Below are positions 55,266-63,683 of a DNA stretch of 64,000 nucleotides, one piece after another. The number at the start of each line of letters is the position of its first letter. Within the stretch, counting starts at the first letter, position 1. Under the pieces are notes generated by a model. The model made no database searches. It worked only from the letters and a program-made list of their open reading frames with translations, and had not been told where the DNA came from. Both the position numbers and the translations under genes were made by a program. The stretch is from the NCBI RefSeq assembly GCF_014842265.1, contig NZ_JACYVI010000004.1:186001-250000 (forward strand). The letters are read 5' to 3'. Source of the DNA: Pseudomonas sp. CFBP 13711 (GTDB taxonomy: Bacteria > Pseudomonadota > Gammaproteobacteria > Pseudomonadales > Pseudomonadaceae).

Positions 55266-56171
55266 ATGAAAATTGATGACATCGATGCTTTCGTAGCGGT
55301 CATTCGCTGCCAGTCGATCAGCCATGCCGCTGAATCCCTCGACCTGACTCAACCCGCCATCACGCGCCGGGTGCAGAATTTCGAGCAAGCGCTGGGCGTC
55401 GAATTGTTTGACCGCAACACCAAGCCGCTCAAGCCGACGCCAATGGGCACGCAGGTGTATCAGAAGTGTCTGGCGATCCTGCGGGAAATGGACTCTCTGC
55501 GTGAACTCGTCGCCAGCGACACGCCGCCCAGCGGTTTGCTCAGGCTGGGGGTGCCGCAAACCATCGGCGACGTCGTTCTGCTGGATGCGTTGAAACACCT
55601 GCGCGGGCAATTTCCCGACCTGCGCGCCCAAGTGATCACTGGCTGGGGCAGCCACCTGATCGGAAAAATCGAGAATGGCGAACTGGACGCGGCCGCGGCG
55701 CTGTTCCCGGCCGGGAAGATCTTCCCTGAAGGCATCGTCGGCGAGTCCATCGGCAAGATGGAGCTGGTGGTGGTGTGCGCCAGGAGCGCGCTGCCGAAAA
55801 AGCCGGTGAAGCTGGCGGACTGCTACGAGCTGGGCTGGGTGCTCAACCCCGATGGCTGCGGTTTCCGCGCCGGGCTGCAACGCACGCTGGCTGATCAGGG
55901 GTTAAGCCTGAAGGTCAATCTGGAAACCTTCGGCACCGAGCTGCAACTGGGGCTGGTTGCCGATGGCATGGGCCTGGGTCTGGTGCCGCGTCCGCTGCTG
56001 GAACGCAGCGTCCACCGCGATTCACTGGCGGTCATGCCGCTCAAGGATTTCAAACCGGTGATGGATTTGTGGCTGATCTACCCACGCTTCCTCGGCAATC
56101 TGCAGGCGCCGGTGGCGTCCTTCGGCAGTCTGGTGGCGCAATCGCTGAAGCAGGAGCGGGATGCGGCTTGA
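55266..56171 (+). CDS. LysR-family regulator of the sulfur cluster
   Basis: 301 residues from the ATG at 55266 (MKIDDIDAFVAVIRCQSISH). An earlier start would add a hydrophobic extension not seen in LysR proteins. The helix-turn-helix AAESLDLTQPAITRRVQNFE and the effector domain are intact. It is divergent from the thiol dioxygenase operon and is the best candidate to control the local sulfur genes, possibly through the shared ATTAG..TATAACC motif; that link is inference. Confidence 0.88.
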   Translation: MKIDDIDAFVAVIRCQSISHAAESLDLTQPAITRRVQNFEQALGVELFDRNTKPLKPTPMGTQVYQKCLAILREMDSLRELVASDTPPSGLLRLGVPQTIGDVVLLDALKHLRGQFPDLRAQVITGWGSHLIGKIENGELDAAAALFPAGKIFPEGIVGESIGKMELVVVCARSALPKKPVKLADCYELGWVLNPDGCGFRAGLQRTLADQGLSLKVNLETFGTELQLGLVADGMGLGLVPRPLLERSVHRDSLAVMPLKDFKPVMDLWLIYPRFLGNLQAPVASFGSLVAQSLKQERDAA

Positions 56172-56250
56172 GGGCAGTGACGTGGTGGTGGACGGTCTGA
56201 CCAAGACACCGTTTTGACTACCAGGAAAAGTCCTCGCCGTAGCACAGGCG

Positions 56251-56907
56251 TTACTCGGCCAAAACTGGATTCAACGCCGCAGGCGTTTGCCAGTGAATAT
56301 CGGCCCAAGCACCGCTGCCGGCTGCCAGCAACTGGCGCAGATGCTGCTCGTGGAACGCTTCGCCCAGCGAATCGACGCGAAACGTTGCAACCCACTGCTC
56401 GCGCCCCAGCTTATAGGCGCTACCGAAATCTGCCCAACTGTCGAAGCAGTCCTGCGCCCGCTGTGCGTTCAGCAGCAGGACACGCCAGGCAAGTTCGGGT
56501 TCGAGCCAGCGCATCAGCAATGCACAGCGGACCAGAAACGCCACCCGCGCGCAGGCAAAAGCCATGGCTGCACGGGGTTCATCTTCGGCCGTCAGCGCCT
56601 GCAGGTCGAGGCTGTACCATTGCTGTTCGAGCGTCGCACTGAAGTGCTTCCGCACCGCCTCGTCATTGAAATTGCTGCGTATTCCGGCTTGGTAGAGCAA
56701 CGCTGCGCGCACGGTCGTCCGCGCTTGCTCGGTGAAGGGATCGCATGCTGGCGAGTAGAAGCCCTCGATTTCCATTGCGTCAGCCATGGGCCTGGCTAAC
56801 AGTAGCGACCAGTGCTTGCGCGGGCTGAATAACGATGCGCCGCCCCTCGCCCTGAATGTTCGCCACAACAACCAGCCTGAAACAACCGCTGCGATACTTA
56901 AAAACAT
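56251..56907 (-). CDS. DUF1266 protein, last gene of an uncharacterised cluster
   Basis: 218 residues. An N-terminal membrane segment (MFLSIAAVVSGWLLWRTFRA) is followed by a helical domain with RAAMAFACARVAFLVRCALL and the DUF1266 signature DCFDSWADFGSAYKLGREQW. The family is known from E. coli YbeR/YbeU, which sit among Sel1/TPR genes, and has no settled function. It follows a PcfJ-like gene by 10 bp and is probably co-transcribed with it and the TPR protein. Confidence 0.75.
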   Translation of the reverse strand: MFLSIAAVVSGWLLWRTFRARGGASLFSPRKHWSLLLARPMADAMEIEGFYSPACDPFTEQARTTVRAALLYQAGIRSNFNDEAVRKHFSATLEQQWYSLDLQALTAEDEPRAAMAFACARVAFLVRCALLMRWLEPELAWRVLLLNAQRAQDCFDSWADFGSAYKLGREQWVATFRVDSLGEAFHEQHLRQLLAAGSGAWADIHWQTPAALNPVLAE

Positions 56908-56917
56908 GCCGTTCTCC

Positions 56918-58147
56918 TTATCTTGCCCGAGCCTGCCATGCTTGGATTTCTCCGGCCAGCGGCGAGGTCATATCAGGCCACTGCACATCTTCGGTCAGGT
57001 ACAGCGGGGCATCAGACGAAAGCTCAACGCGTTCGCAGAATATGTGGCGAGTGGCGTACTTGACCGAAGCCGCGTGCGGGGCAGTCTGCAGGAACTGCTG
57101 TGGCTGACGTCCGGCCACCAGCCATTCGACCATGGCCGAGGGCGCATCTAGGCAGTCGTACAGTTGCGGATAACAGGCTACCAGACGACTCTGAGCGGCC
57201 GGGTCGCTGACGGTTTCGATTCGCTGCCAACCGACTTCGGTGCGCACGATGCCGATTGCAATGCAGTCGTCGGGCGTCTGCTGGTCGGTGCCGAGGGCAT
57301 TCAGACACTGCAGCAAGTCCTGGTAATAACGCTCGACCGGTGGCCGGTTCTGCTTGCCCTTGACCTGCTCGACGGTCAAGGTGCCGTCGGCCTGAACGAT
57401 CAGGCTGATGGTGATGTGTGGCTGGCCCTGGCTGTCGCGGAAACTGAACACGCGCATGCGCCGCTGCTCCAGCGCTTCTGCGTAGCGCTCGCCGTAGCCG
57501 CCGGTCAAGGCACGACGATCAGCGAACTGGCCCAGGCAGTGGCGCATCACGTAGCTTTCAAAGGCCATTTCCGCGCGCAGCGAGGGGCTCTCGGGACGCA
57601 GCTCCTGTAATACGTGCTCAGCGGTGGTCACCCGAGCGAGCAATGCCTCGGGGTTGCTCTTGCGCCAGCCTAGCTCGACCCGCTCCGCCATTTGCGCATG
57701 TTCTTTTTGCCACAGCGCCAGCGCCTGCGGGCAGTTGATGCGGTCGAGCTTACCGGCCAGCGCCGTGCCCTGGCGAGAGGTCAGGAACTCCACCAGCAAG
57801 GCCTCTTGAGCCAGCAGTGGCGCTTGATGCGGATCGACCCAAACCAGCGGCGCGGGTGTCTGCTGCGAATTTTTGCCGGCGTCGCTCAAATGCCTTGGCA
57901 TCCATGAGGGCGGCTCGGCGCCCAGTGCTTCGGCAGCCTGCTCCAGGGTCAGGATCCGCCGCGCGGGTTCGAAATTGCCAACCAGATGACGGTAATAATG
58001 ATTGAGCAACCATTTGCCCACCTCTGGCGCATCACCACGGGCCTTGCTGCGTTCAGCAATCCCGCGCTTGAGCTGATCAGCATTGAGTGCGTTGCGCGAG
58101 GCGTAACCGGATTGTCGCGCTTGCGGTTTCACCGCCATATCTGCCAC
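56918..58147 (-). CDS. PcfJ-like protein of unknown function
   Basis: 409 residues. The central block MAFESYVMRHCLGQFADRR (starting near residue 193) followed by VFSFRDSQGQPHITISLIVQ and LTVEQVKGKQNRPPVERYYQ resembles the PcfJ-like domain known from plasmid and phage-type proteins, where an R/H-C core and a KGKxN motif recur. No membrane segment. Its start overlaps the end of the TPR gene by 19 bp, so the pair is translationally linked. Function unknown. Confidence 0.65.
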   Translation of the reverse strand: MADMAVKPQARQSGYASRNALNADQLKRGIAERSKARGDAPEVGKWLLNHYYRHLVGNFEPARRILTLEQAAEALGAEPPSWMPRHLSDAGKNSQQTPAPLVWVDPHQAPLLAQEALLVEFLTSRQGTALAGKLDRINCPQALALWQKEHAQMAERVELGWRKSNPEALLARVTTAEHVLQELRPESPSLRAEMAFESYVMRHCLGQFADRRALTGGYGERYAEALEQRRMRVFSFRDSQGQPHITISLIVQADGTLTVEQVKGKQNRPPVERYYQDLLQCLNALGTDQQTPDDCIAIGIVRTEVGWQRIETVSDPAAQSRLVACYPQLYDCLDAPSAMVEWLVAGRQPQQFLQTAPHAASVKYATRHIFCERVELSSDAPLYLTEDVQWPDMTSPLAGEIQAWQARAR

Positions 58148-60456
58148 CAGGTCTTGCAGTCTGGTGTTCCAGCAGCCTCCAGCTCGGCGATGCTCTGGCG
58201 GAAAATTTCGATATTGTGCTGGTCGGCCGCGTTGTTCGGGTCACTTTGCAGGATGGAGCGCTGGTAATACGCCAAAGCTTCTTCCTTGCGGCCAAGCCCT
58301 TCAAGTACTTCTCCGGCGCAGCCCAGGAGGGATGCCTCGTCGCGTTCGTTAATGTGCGGTGCGTAGCGTAGCCACAAGCTGGTGGCCGCCTCCGGCAAAC
58401 TGAACGACAAGTACAAGGCGATTTTCGTCCTTACGAACAGCTCCGAGTACTCCAAATCTTGGTCGCGTACGCCGCGCTCTTCCTGCCATTGGAGGATACG
58501 CTCCAGCCAGATCAATATTTCGCGGTTGCGGTCCAGGCGGTGCAGGGCACGGGTGACGCCCAGTAGGTATTCTTCAGGGTCGTGGCGGCTGTAGCCATAG
58601 TCGGCTGCGTAGTGCCAAAGGTGTTCGGCAGCGTCGGCGATGCCCTCGTTGTCCTCCAGCAGAATTCGGTTTTCGAGGATGCCCTGATAATGTTCTGCGA
58701 ACGAGCTGGCGGCGATGCCTCGGGAATGCAGCTCAATGGCCTGCTCATACATGCGTTGGTCGTTGTAGCGCCGGTAGTTATTTGCCAAGTTGTTGCACAG
58801 CATTGAGTACAGGTGCGCACAGGCATCGAAGCGGTGCCCGCGGCCGCTGGAGAAACATTGCTCCATTCGAGCCTGGCCGTGTTCGTAGGCAGCCTTTTGT
58901 ACTTGGCTCAGCAGCGCCCAGGCTTGGTCTGCCTCATCGCTCGAGAGTTGCTCGACGTGCGTTTCGACCAGACCCTCGGTGTGGACCGCAAACCGGTAGT
59001 AGTACATACCACCGGCCAGTGGAGGTAAAGGTTGGCGCAGGGCATTGATAATGCCGAACACACTCGCGTGGGCGCTAAGCAGGCTGAAGGCGCTGCGGTT
59101 GTCCTGCATATTGCCGGCGGGGACTGCCTCGCGGAGCATGGCAAGTTCAGTGTTGGCGTCAATTCGTCCGGCAATGCGTTCCCGCACCGCCAACAGGCGA
59201 TTGATCCACGGGTGGTTTGGCGAGCGGCGCCTGGCTTCAGCAAGGGCCTCGGTGAAGACGTTGTCGATCTGACCAAGCTCGTGGCCTTTGGCATGCATGG
59301 CATCAAGCAGCGGCCCCAAGGTCGGCATCGACTCGTCACGCGACGGCAGGCCGGAAATGAACCGCTCCAGCACCGCTTGATCGTCACAGGCACGCATCAC
59401 GCACAACGGCCACCATGCGGATGCATCCTCGGCATCGAGCAGGCGATCGTGTACCCAAGCAGCCGTGCCCGGCCACATTTCGTCGCGCATTTCATAAATT
59501 TCCACGAACGCACGTTGCCCGGCCTCTTCGATCTGGCCGTCCTCAAGCAGCCAAGGCAAATGGAAATCAACGAAGTTGTCACCGCCGTCGGCCCCTAAGC
59601 TCAGCGTCGCCACTTCACAGATTTTCAACGCCCCTGCCAGATCGCCTTGGGCGTGCAGTGACCGGGCGGCCAAACGCGCCAGCCGCACTTCATATTCCCG
59701 ACGTTGGGGCAGTGCCAACTCTGCGATCAGTCGCATCACAGGTTGCTCAAACATCGCCAGGCGCAACGGCACGATTTCGATCAGCGAATCGCCCAGCCAC
59801 AGCCAGTCGTTAACGTCGACATCCTGATCTTCTTTGGCTGTGCGCAAAGCGGCAACTGCCGATAGCGCGGTTTCACGCGCCTCTTCGTTACGGTCATGGG
59901 CGGCCAGTACCCTGGCCCGGCGCCGGTATTGATCGGCATCGTCCCAAGCCCGCAAAGTGTGACGGCAGGGATTGATCAGTGACAGGGTGTGGCTCACTTC
60001 GATGGCCCGGAGCGCCACATCGAGCGTTGTGTGCTGCAGATCTTCGAAGATGTGGTGGCGCCAGTACCGCTCGATGTCGAACGGCAGCGGTTCCTTGGTC
60101 AGTTGCTGCAGGCTGTCCAACGCCTGCAGCAGGCCCTGCTCGTCTTTCAAATAGTTGCCTAGTCGCAGTTGGTAGAGCAGCAGGTTGAATTTGAGTTCGT
60201 TGCGCGCATCGTCAGGCGTAACCTCGATCAAAGCTTGGCCGTCGTCGGTAAGCACCGCTCTGGCTGCTTCAGCGTCACCGGCGTTAACCCACAAAACGTG
60301 CAGACGGGTGATCGATTCCAGCGAGATCGCCTTCAGCGGCTGTGCGCGCAACTGGCCCAGTAAAAAGTCGGCGCCGTGTTCTTGATGCTCGACCTCAACA
60401 CGGTCCATAAATTGATCCAGCGGGATGCCGGACAGCACGGTGCTGTTTTGCGTCAT
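58129..60456 (-). CDS. Large TPR-like protein, first gene of an uncharacterised cluster
   Basis: 775 residues from the ATG at 60454-60456, preceded by GGAG six bases upstream (an ATG 12 bases earlier overlaps this site). The protein is almost wholly helical, with degenerate TPR-like repeats, for example RRRARVLAAHDRNEEARETA and CAGEVLEGLGRKEEALAYYQ near the end. No catalytic motif, signal peptide or membrane segment. It is probably a scaffold. Together with the PcfJ-like and DUF1266 genes it forms a compact operon. Confidence 0.75.
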   Translation of the reverse strand: MTQNSTVLSGIPLDQFMDRVEVEHQEHGADFLLGQLRAQPLKAISLESITRLHVLWVNAGDAEAARAVLTDDGQALIEVTPDDARNELKFNLLLYQLRLGNYLKDEQGLLQALDSLQQLTKEPLPFDIERYWRHHIFEDLQHTTLDVALRAIEVSHTLSLINPCRHTLRAWDDADQYRRRARVLAAHDRNEEARETALSAVAALRTAKEDQDVDVNDWLWLGDSLIEIVPLRLAMFEQPVMRLIAELALPQRREYEVRLARLAARSLHAQGDLAGALKICEVATLSLGADGGDNFVDFHLPWLLEDGQIEEAGQRAFVEIYEMRDEMWPGTAAWVHDRLLDAEDASAWWPLCVMRACDDQAVLERFISGLPSRDESMPTLGPLLDAMHAKGHELGQIDNVFTEALAEARRRSPNHPWINRLLAVRERIAGRIDANTELAMLREAVPAGNMQDNRSAFSLLSAHASVFGIINALRQPLPPLAGGMYYYRFAVHTEGLVETHVEQLSSDEADQAWALLSQVQKAAYEHGQARMEQCFSSGRGHRFDACAHLYSMLCNNLANNYRRYNDQRMYEQAIELHSRGIAASSFAEHYQGILENRILLEDNEGIADAAEHLWHYAADYGYSRHDPEEYLLGVTRALHRLDRNREILIWLERILQWQEERGVRDQDLEYSELFVRTKIALYLSFSLPEAATSLWLRYAPHINERDEASLLGCAGEVLEGLGRKEEALAYYQRSILQSDPNNAADQHNIEIFRQSIAELEAAGTPDCKTWWQIWR

Positions 60457-60987
60457 TGTTAACTCCATTTGCTAATGACCGTGCATCGCCATATGCATAA
60501 CGCGCAGCGTCCTTGAGTAGGGGGCGGCGAGTCCCCGTATCGGAAACGATGACGAAAGGGGAGCGGGCGATACCGCGAGGCGCGGCACGCTACCAGTGGA
60601 GGTTTGAAAAACCAAGACTTGGGCGGGGCGGAGTCCAGTAGTTGCGGAGCAATCAGCGGGTAGACGCTGTGCATCGCACTTGAGGCGGCATCGCCTGCAA
60701 ATGGCTGCTTCTGGGCGATTGCTGCTGCTGGTCTCCACCGGTATGAGACGATTTAGACGCGGTTGAAAGAGGGGCGAAGAACTGTCAGTAAATATTGCGG
60801 TAGGCAGTCTGACGGCATCAATGCAGCTGATAGGTCTGATTGTCAGCCGACGCCGCCTGATGGAAAGCTCAGGCTGATAATAAAAAATACTGATAATTAG
60901 CTTAGAAGAAAATGTGATTTCTAAATGGTTTGCTCAGCGCATAGGCTTCCCCGATTACGTCTGAACCAGACCACCAGGGAGTCATGC
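60457..60987. promoter_or_regulatory. Divergent intergenic region with candidate sulfur-cluster operator
   Basis: 531 bp without a gene, divergent between the TPR gene and the class II aldolase. ATAATTAGCTTAG at 60893-60905 lies 82 bp before the aldolase start and recurs exactly, on the sense strand, before the monooxygenase (63073-63085 reversed). The rest shows no recognised signal. Confidence 0.5.
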
Positions 60988-61806
60988 ATGAGCAACGTCA
61001 GTTCTTTACCTGTTCAGTCCAGCGTCAGCACCGCCGTCAACGCCGGCAGCGTGCGTGATCGGGTCAGCCCGGAAGAGTGGGAGGTGCGGGTGAAACTGGC
61101 GGCGGCTTACCGGATCGCCGCCCTGAAACGCTGGACCGACCACATCTACACGCATTTTTCCGCGCGCGTGCCGGGGCCTGATGAGCACTTCCTGATCAAC
61201 GCCTTTGGCTTGCTGTTCGACGAGATCACCGCGTCCAATCTGGTCAAGGTCGACATCGACGGCACCCTCGTCGATGACCCGACCGGCCTGGGCATCAACA
61301 ACGCCGGCTACGTTATCCACAGCGCCATCCATGCCGCGCGCCCTGATTTACAGGCGGTGCTGCACACCCACACCCGCGACGGGATTGCCGTCTCTGCGCA
61401 GAAGAACGGGCTGTTGCTGATCTCCCAGCATTCCCTCGGGTTCTCCGGGCGCGTGGCGTACCATGGTTACGAAGGCATCGCGCAGGACCTCGGCGAGCGT
61501 GAACGCCTGGTGGCAGACCTGGGCGACAAGAGCGTGATGATCCTGCGCAACCACGGTCTGCTCACGGCAGGGGTGAGTGTCGAGCACGCGTTTCAGCAGC
61601 TCCACAACCTCGAATACGCGTGCAACATTCAGATCGCGGCGCAGGCGGCGGGCAATGCCGAATTGATCTTCCCGCCCGAGGAAGTGGTCAGGAAAGTGGA
61701 AGAACAGGCCAAAGTCCTGAAAAGCGGCACGGGTCCGGGCGTGACACGGCACTGGAACGCGCTGATCCGCGAACTGGATCGGCACGGGACGGATTATCAG
61801 GCGTGA
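60988..61806 (+). CDS. Class II aldolase/adducin-family protein
   Basis: 272 residues from the ATG at 60988 (GGGAG upstream). The zinc ligands appear in VLHTHTRDGIAVSAQ (two His) and ILRNHGLLTAGVSVEHAF (His), and ERLVADLGDKSVMI leads to the latter. The family contains aldolases, epimerases and decarboxylases acting on sugar phosphates and related acids. It converges with the flavin monooxygenase and shares its promoter motif, so a role in the carbon part of an organosulfur substrate is possible. Substrate unknown. Confidence 0.87.
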   Translation: MSNVSSLPVQSSVSTAVNAGSVRDRVSPEEWEVRVKLAAAYRIAALKRWTDHIYTHFSARVPGPDEHFLINAFGLLFDEITASNLVKVDIDGTLVDDPTGLGINNAGYVIHSAIHAARPDLQAVLHTHTRDGIAVSAQKNGLLLISQHSLGFSGRVAYHGYEGIAQDLGERERLVADLGDKSVMILRNHGLLTAGVSVEHAFQQLHNLEYACNIQIAAQAAGNAELIFPPEEVVRKVEEQAKVLKSGTGPGVTRHWNALIRELDRHGTDYQA

Positions 61807-61814
61807 TGTCGAAT

Positions 61815-61843
61815 CCAGGCGCGCCGTTACGCGGCGCGCCTGG
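61815..61843. terminator. GC-rich hairpin between converging genes
   Basis: CCAGGCGCGCCG-ttacg-CGGCGCGCCTGG, a perfect 12-bp stem without a T tract, sits 9 bp after the aldolase stop. It probably protects or ends both transcripts. Confidence 0.65.
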
Positions 61844-61880
61844 CATGGGGTGTTGAGGAGGCCTGCCGCGCAGGCGGCGA

Positions 61881-62969
61881 TTACGCCACTTTCTCGTTCT
61901 TCTCCTGCTCACGCCGCGCGACCAATTCCCGTGTCAGCGGGATCAGTTTTTTGCCGTAATCGATTGCGTCTTCCAGCGGATCAAAACCGCGAATCAGGAA
62001 CGTCGTGATTCCCAAGTCGTAATAATCCAGCAGCGCCTCGGCCACTTGCTCTGCGGTACCCACCAACGCGGTGGAATTGCCTTTCGCGCCGAGCAGTCCG
62101 GCAATGCCGGTCCACAAGCGTTTGTCCAGACGCGCACCTTGGGCCGCGGCTTCCAGCAAACGCCGCGAGCCTTCATTCGGCGGTTCGCGTCGCTCAAAGC
62201 CGGACGCTTGGGCCAGTACCTTCGCCCGCTCAAGAATATTGTCCGCACGCGCCCAGGCCTTTTCCTCCGTCTCCGCCAGAATCGGCCGCAACGACAGGCT
62301 GAAACGTACCGTCCGGCCGTGTTTTGCGGCTTCAGCCCGCACCTGTTTGACGATGTCCCTGACTTGCTCGTAGGTCTCGCCCCACAGCGCATAGACATCG
62401 GCATGCTTACCGGCAACTTCCAGCGCAGCCCGCGAGGCACCCCCGAAATACAGCGGAATATGCGGCTGCTGCGGCGACTTGACCAACGAATGAGCGCCCT
62501 CGAACTGGTAATAATTACCGTGGTGATCGAACGGCTTGTCGGCCGTCCATTCCTGGCGCACCACGCCGAGGTACTCGTCCGTGCGCGCGTAACGCTCATC
62601 CTTGCCAATAAAACTGCCGTCCGCTCGCAGCTCTTGATCATCGCCGCCTGTAATGATGTGCACCGCAATCCGCCCGCCAGTGAACACATCCAGCGTGGCG
62701 AATTGCCGAGCGGCGACGGTGGGTGAGATAAAACCCGGACGGTGTGCGACGAGAAACTTCAATGTTGTCGTGACGCTGGCCGCGTAAGACGCCACGAACG
62801 CACTGTCCGGGCTGTTGGAATGGTAGGCAACCAGCGCACGATCAAAGCCCGCCTCTTCATGGGCACGGGCGACTTTCTCCACATACTCAGGCTGGACCGC
62901 CGGCCCGCTGCGCGGATGAATCTCCGATCCGGGTTGGGTCGCGATATAACCGATGAACTCGACGCTCAT
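61881..62969 (-). CDS. LLM-class flavin monooxygenase, SsuD-like
   Basis: 362 residues from the ATG at 62967-62969 (GAGGAATTGTC upstream), starting MSVEFIGYIATQPGSE. The longer upstream frame is noncoding. FDRALVAYHSNSPDSAFVAS, VAHRPGFISPTVAARQFATL and IAVHIITGGDDQELRADGSF are alkanesulfonate-monooxygenase (SsuD) blocks. Such enzymes release sulfite from alkanesulfonates using FMNH2. No flavin reductase gene is adjacent. The promoter carries ATAATTAGCTTAG on the sense strand. Confidence 0.92.
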   Translation of the reverse strand: MSVEFIGYIATQPGSEIHPRSGPAVQPEYVEKVARAHEEAGFDRALVAYHSNSPDSAFVASYAASVTTTLKFLVAHRPGFISPTVAARQFATLDVFTGGRIAVHIITGGDDQELRADGSFIGKDERYARTDEYLGVVRQEWTADKPFDHHGNYYQFEGAHSLVKSPQQPHIPLYFGGASRAALEVAGKHADVYALWGETYEQVRDIVKQVRAEAAKHGRTVRFSLSLRPILAETEEKAWARADNILERAKVLAQASGFERREPPNEGSRRLLEAAAQGARLDKRLWTGIAGLLGAKGNSTALVGTAEQVAEALLDYYDLGITTFLIRGFDPLEDAIDYGKKLIPLTRELVARREQEKNEKVA

Positions 62970-63235
62970 GACAATTCCTCGTGCTGATGGAACAACCTGC
63001 ACCAAGGGGAGGGCGCGGGTGCGAGTCAGCAACATAGGGGGAAGTCGAGGGTCTGTGAAATTCGATTTGGCGCTAAGCTAATTATAAAAAATATGCATTT
63101 AGCGGACAGGTAAGATCACAAAATGTTTTGTTGAGCGGCAGAGCCACTGCCAAGCTCAATGACGACGCGGAGCGTCTTGGGCTGCATTCCCACGCAGAGC
63201 GCGGGAACGATCAATTCGCGGCGCCCATGCCGACC

Positions 63236-63320
63236 TCTTCCCGGCTAAAGCCGGTCCTACAAGTGCGCGCAGTCAGAAAGACCGGCGGCGTCCCCCGTAG
63301 GACCGGCTTCAGCCGGGAAG
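63236..63320. repeat. Two REP family B arms in inverted order
   Basis: CTTCCCGGCTAAAGCCGG (63236-63261 region) and then GTAGGACCGGCTTCAGCCGG (63297-63316), i.e. the arms face outward compared with the usual doublet. They lie between the monooxygenase and the last gene. Confidence 0.7.
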
Positions 63321-63339
63321 CCCTTGATCTGCCGTTGAT

Positions 63340-63683
63340 CTGGATCTTGATCTTCATACGCAGAATGTCCAGACACCGCAAAACGCGACTTGGGTGCAGG
63401 CTGAACGCAGGTTTCGCGGAGTGGGCCGAGCCGCATGGATGCGGCGAGCGCGCCGTCAGGACATGGATGTCCGTTCGGCGCGGGCCCACGGAGCGGGACC
63501 GGAGTGAAGGAACCCCGACGGAGGAGGGGCCAAACCGAGAGCAAGCACCCTTGGTTACTTGGGGATGGTGCGACTTTCGACTTTTCCAAGTAACTCGCCG
63601 AAGGCGAAACAGTCCGCCCCCAGGCGGACGCTCTTGATGTTGATCTTGATCTTGATGTTGATCTTGATCCGGATAACCTCAGA
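63340..63683. other. Unassigned element with inverted and tandem short repeats
   Basis: No convincing gene is seen in 62970-63683 (714 bp). It contains an inverted repeat GTTACTTGG (63553-63561) and CCAAGTAAC (63586-63594) and, at 63631-63670, tandem TTGATCTTGAT/TTGATGTTGAT repeats; a similar TTGATCTGGATCTTGATC lies at 63335-63352. The GC-rich stretch 63400-63520 looks like a recurrent Pseudomonas intergenic text, but that is memory, not a search. Confidence 0.45.

Noticed and set aside
63128..63637. Open frames across the element and palindromes near the right edge
   Set aside because: They run through REP arms, have no ribosome-binding site, and encode low-complexity Arg/Gly/Pro-rich text.
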